This document shows, piece by piece, positions 49,855-51,077 of a stretch of DNA of 51,077 nucleotides. Where the stretch lies: NCBI GenBank assembly GCA_022705325.1, contig JAKJER010000046.1, forward strand, positions 1 through 51,077, read 5' to 3'. The DNA is from Planctomycetota bacterium (GTDB taxonomy: Bacteria > Planctomycetota > Phycisphaerae > SM23-33). The notes beneath the pieces were generated by a model, which was given only the letters and a program-made list of their open reading frames with translations, made no database searches and was not told where the DNA came from. Position numbers and translations under genes: made by a program. How positions within the stretch are numbered: position 1 is the stretch's first letter; each line of letters begins with the position of its first letter.

Positions 49855-51077
49855 ATGAAACACGCAATCGCGATCGTTCTGTCCGCCGCCCTGGCCTGCT
49901 GCTCGGGGTGCTGGCCCGAACATGAAATCGTCTGGTCCGCCGACGGGCAGGTCGGGCTGCTGTCCGGCGGCGACGACCTGCAACTCATCGACGCCCAGGG
50001 GAAGCTCCTGCCCGGCCGGATCGAAGGCGGGCGCCGCGCCGCTCTCGCGGGCGACTCGCGAACCCTGTTCGCCGCCGTCACCCGCGACGTCGCCACCTGG
50101 GACGAAGCCCGCAGACTCCTGACGCCCAGACAGCAGGCGGAGGTCGCCCTGGAGGCCCGCATGTTGGCTGAGCGGGTGAAGACCCTGCCGAAAGACCAGT
50201 GGGACGCCGCCGACCTCGACCTCGAGAGCAGGCCCGACTTCTCCCTGACCGTTCTGCTCTGCCTCCGCGATGAACACGCCGCCGTCCTGGACAAGCTCCT
50301 GACCGACAAGGAGCGGCAGGAACTGCGGGAGTTCACGGTCCCGTATCACTCGATTGTCGTCGCGTCCATCCAGGACGGAAAAGTCTCCCCCGCCAGGAAA
50401 CTGTCCGAGGCCTTCGGGCAGGTGCACTCTCTGCGAGCCCATCCCAAGGGCCTGGGCGTGGCGGTCGTGGCCGGCCAGCAACTCCGCGTCGTCCTCGACA
50501 CGCGCGAGGTCATCGAGATCGCCAACCCCGCCGCCAAGTATCCCGACTGGACGCCGGACGGACAGTCGCTCTGCTGCGTCGCCGGGCAGGACCCGCGCGG
50601 GGCACGCGAGCGATCGCAGTTGGGCACGCTGCGACTGCACCGCATCTTTGAACCGGACGGGCGGCGCGTAAAGCAGGCGGCCGGCGAGGCGGACCAGGCG
50701 CCGCCAGTCAGGGAGCTGGCCGGCGTCCTGTTCCATCCGACCGCCCGCGTCCGCTGCCTGAGCGACGGGCGCATCCTCTTCACCAGCGCCAAGACGACGC
50801 TTCCCTGTCCGCCCGACGCCATGCAGCAGGGCGTCTTCGCGATCGACCCCGCGCGAGGCCCCGGCATCACCGACGTGCTGCCGGCTGGGTCCCTCAAGCA
50901 ACTCGAAGGCTTCCTCCTGGACCTGATGGAACTCAGCCCCGACCAGACCCGCATCGCCCTGCCGACCGAGAAGGGTCGCATCGCCCTCGTCGCGCTGGCC
51001 AGCGGCGAGGTGCGGATCCTCCAGGGGCAGGACCTCAAGGAGCCGATCGTCCGCCCCACCTGGCGGACCAACGACGA
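49855..51077 (+). CDS. Putative beta-propeller lipoprotein (3' end outside window)
   Basis: At least 407 residues, open to the right edge. The N-terminus (MKHAIAIVLSAALACCSGCWPEHEIVWS) is a secretion signal with a possible lipoprotein cysteine; the exact Cys is uncertain. The following sequence shows repeated beta-propeller-like blades: IVWSADGQVGLLSGGDDLQLIDAQGK, YPDWTPDGQSLCCVAG, CLSDGRILFTS, and LSPDQTRIALPTEKGRIALVAL, as in TolB/WD40-like proteins. It starts 2 bp after the anti-sigma candidate, so the three genes form one unit; the lipoprotein may be the signal sensor or an output of the sigma factor. Function unknown and the C-terminus not visible. Confidence 0.75.
   Translation, partial: MKHAIAIVLSAALACCSGCWPEHEIVWSADGQVGLLSGGDDLQLIDAQGKLLPGRIEGGRRAALAGDSRTLFAAVTRDVATWDEARRLLTPRQQAEVALEARMLAERVKTLPKDQWDAADLDLESRPDFSLTVLLCLRDEHAAVLDKLLTDKERQELREFTVPYHSIVVASIQDGKVSPARKLSEAFGQVHSLRAHPKGLGVAVVAGQQLRVVLDTREVIEIANPAAKYPDWTPDGQSLCCVAGQDPRGARERSQLGTLRLHRIFEPDGRRVKQAAGEADQAPPVRELAGVLFHPTARVRCLSDGRILFTSAKTTLPCPPDAMQQGVFAIDPARGPGITDVLPAGSLKQLEGFLLDLMELSPDQTRIALPTEKGRIALVALASGEVRILQGQDLKEPIVRPTWRTND

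Overview
The window is high-GC bacterial DNA with the gene content of a planctomycete. Pointers to Planctomycetota, perhaps near Phycisphaerae, are two single-gene pseudopilins of the DUF1559-like type, a PEP-CTERM giant protein built of autotransporter-style repeats, a ThuA/HEAT-repeat/DUF1080 fusion, a GH106-like glycosidase, and a MoxR/DUF58/von Willebrand operon. The class-level placement is inference. No rRNA, tRNA, CRISPR array, phage or complete insertion sequence was seen.

Layout. 1-9.1 kb is housekeeping: a truncated archaeal-type phosphoglycerate mutase, a tsaC/LMW-phosphatase fusion followed by rpiB, a KtrB-KtrA potassium system with hisI, recG, a LysM lipoprotein and an SDR enzyme. 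9.1-22.7 kb is accessory: an S9 peptidase interrupted in frame by four tandem hairpins, two small unknown proteins, a 331-bp composite palindromic element, a secreted polysaccharide-lyase-like protein, a pair of HtrA-like proteins (one with an intact catalytic triad, one catalytically dead and rearranged), a GH106-like enzyme, a sensor-less hybrid kinase and an MBL-fold hydrolase. 23.5-35.8 kb is one long MoxR/DUF58/VWA operon ending in an ABC ATPase with no permease. 35.8-46.1 kb, on the minus strand, holds a pseudopilin, the PEP-CTERM protein, threonine aldolase and the ThuA/HEAT/DUF1080 protein. 46.5-48.6 kb is a TetR regulator with a lysine 2,3-aminomutase, closed by a strong terminator. 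The right edge is an ECF sigma factor, a likely membrane anti-sigma partner and a truncated beta-propeller lipoprotein.

The most interesting signals are regulatory or structural. (1) An identical 12-bp operator-like sequence lies directly upstream of the -10 box in two divergent promoters, those of tetR/lysine aminomutase and of the ThuA operon. (2) Four genes have a -10 box ending 6-7 nt before the start codon and no Shine-Dalgarno sequence, as expected for leaderless mRNAs. (3) There are three different palindromic repeat families: one inside a coding sequence, one between operon genes, and one 331-bp nested-palindrome element with about 40-bp terminal inverted repeats. (4) The phosphatase domain fused to TsaC carries the Thr that marks YwlE-type protein-arginine phosphatases. 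(5) One HtrA-like protein has its PDZ domain inserted inside the trypsin domain and has lost both His and Ser.

All calls come from reading the sequence and from remembered family motifs. No database search, alignment or folding program was run.
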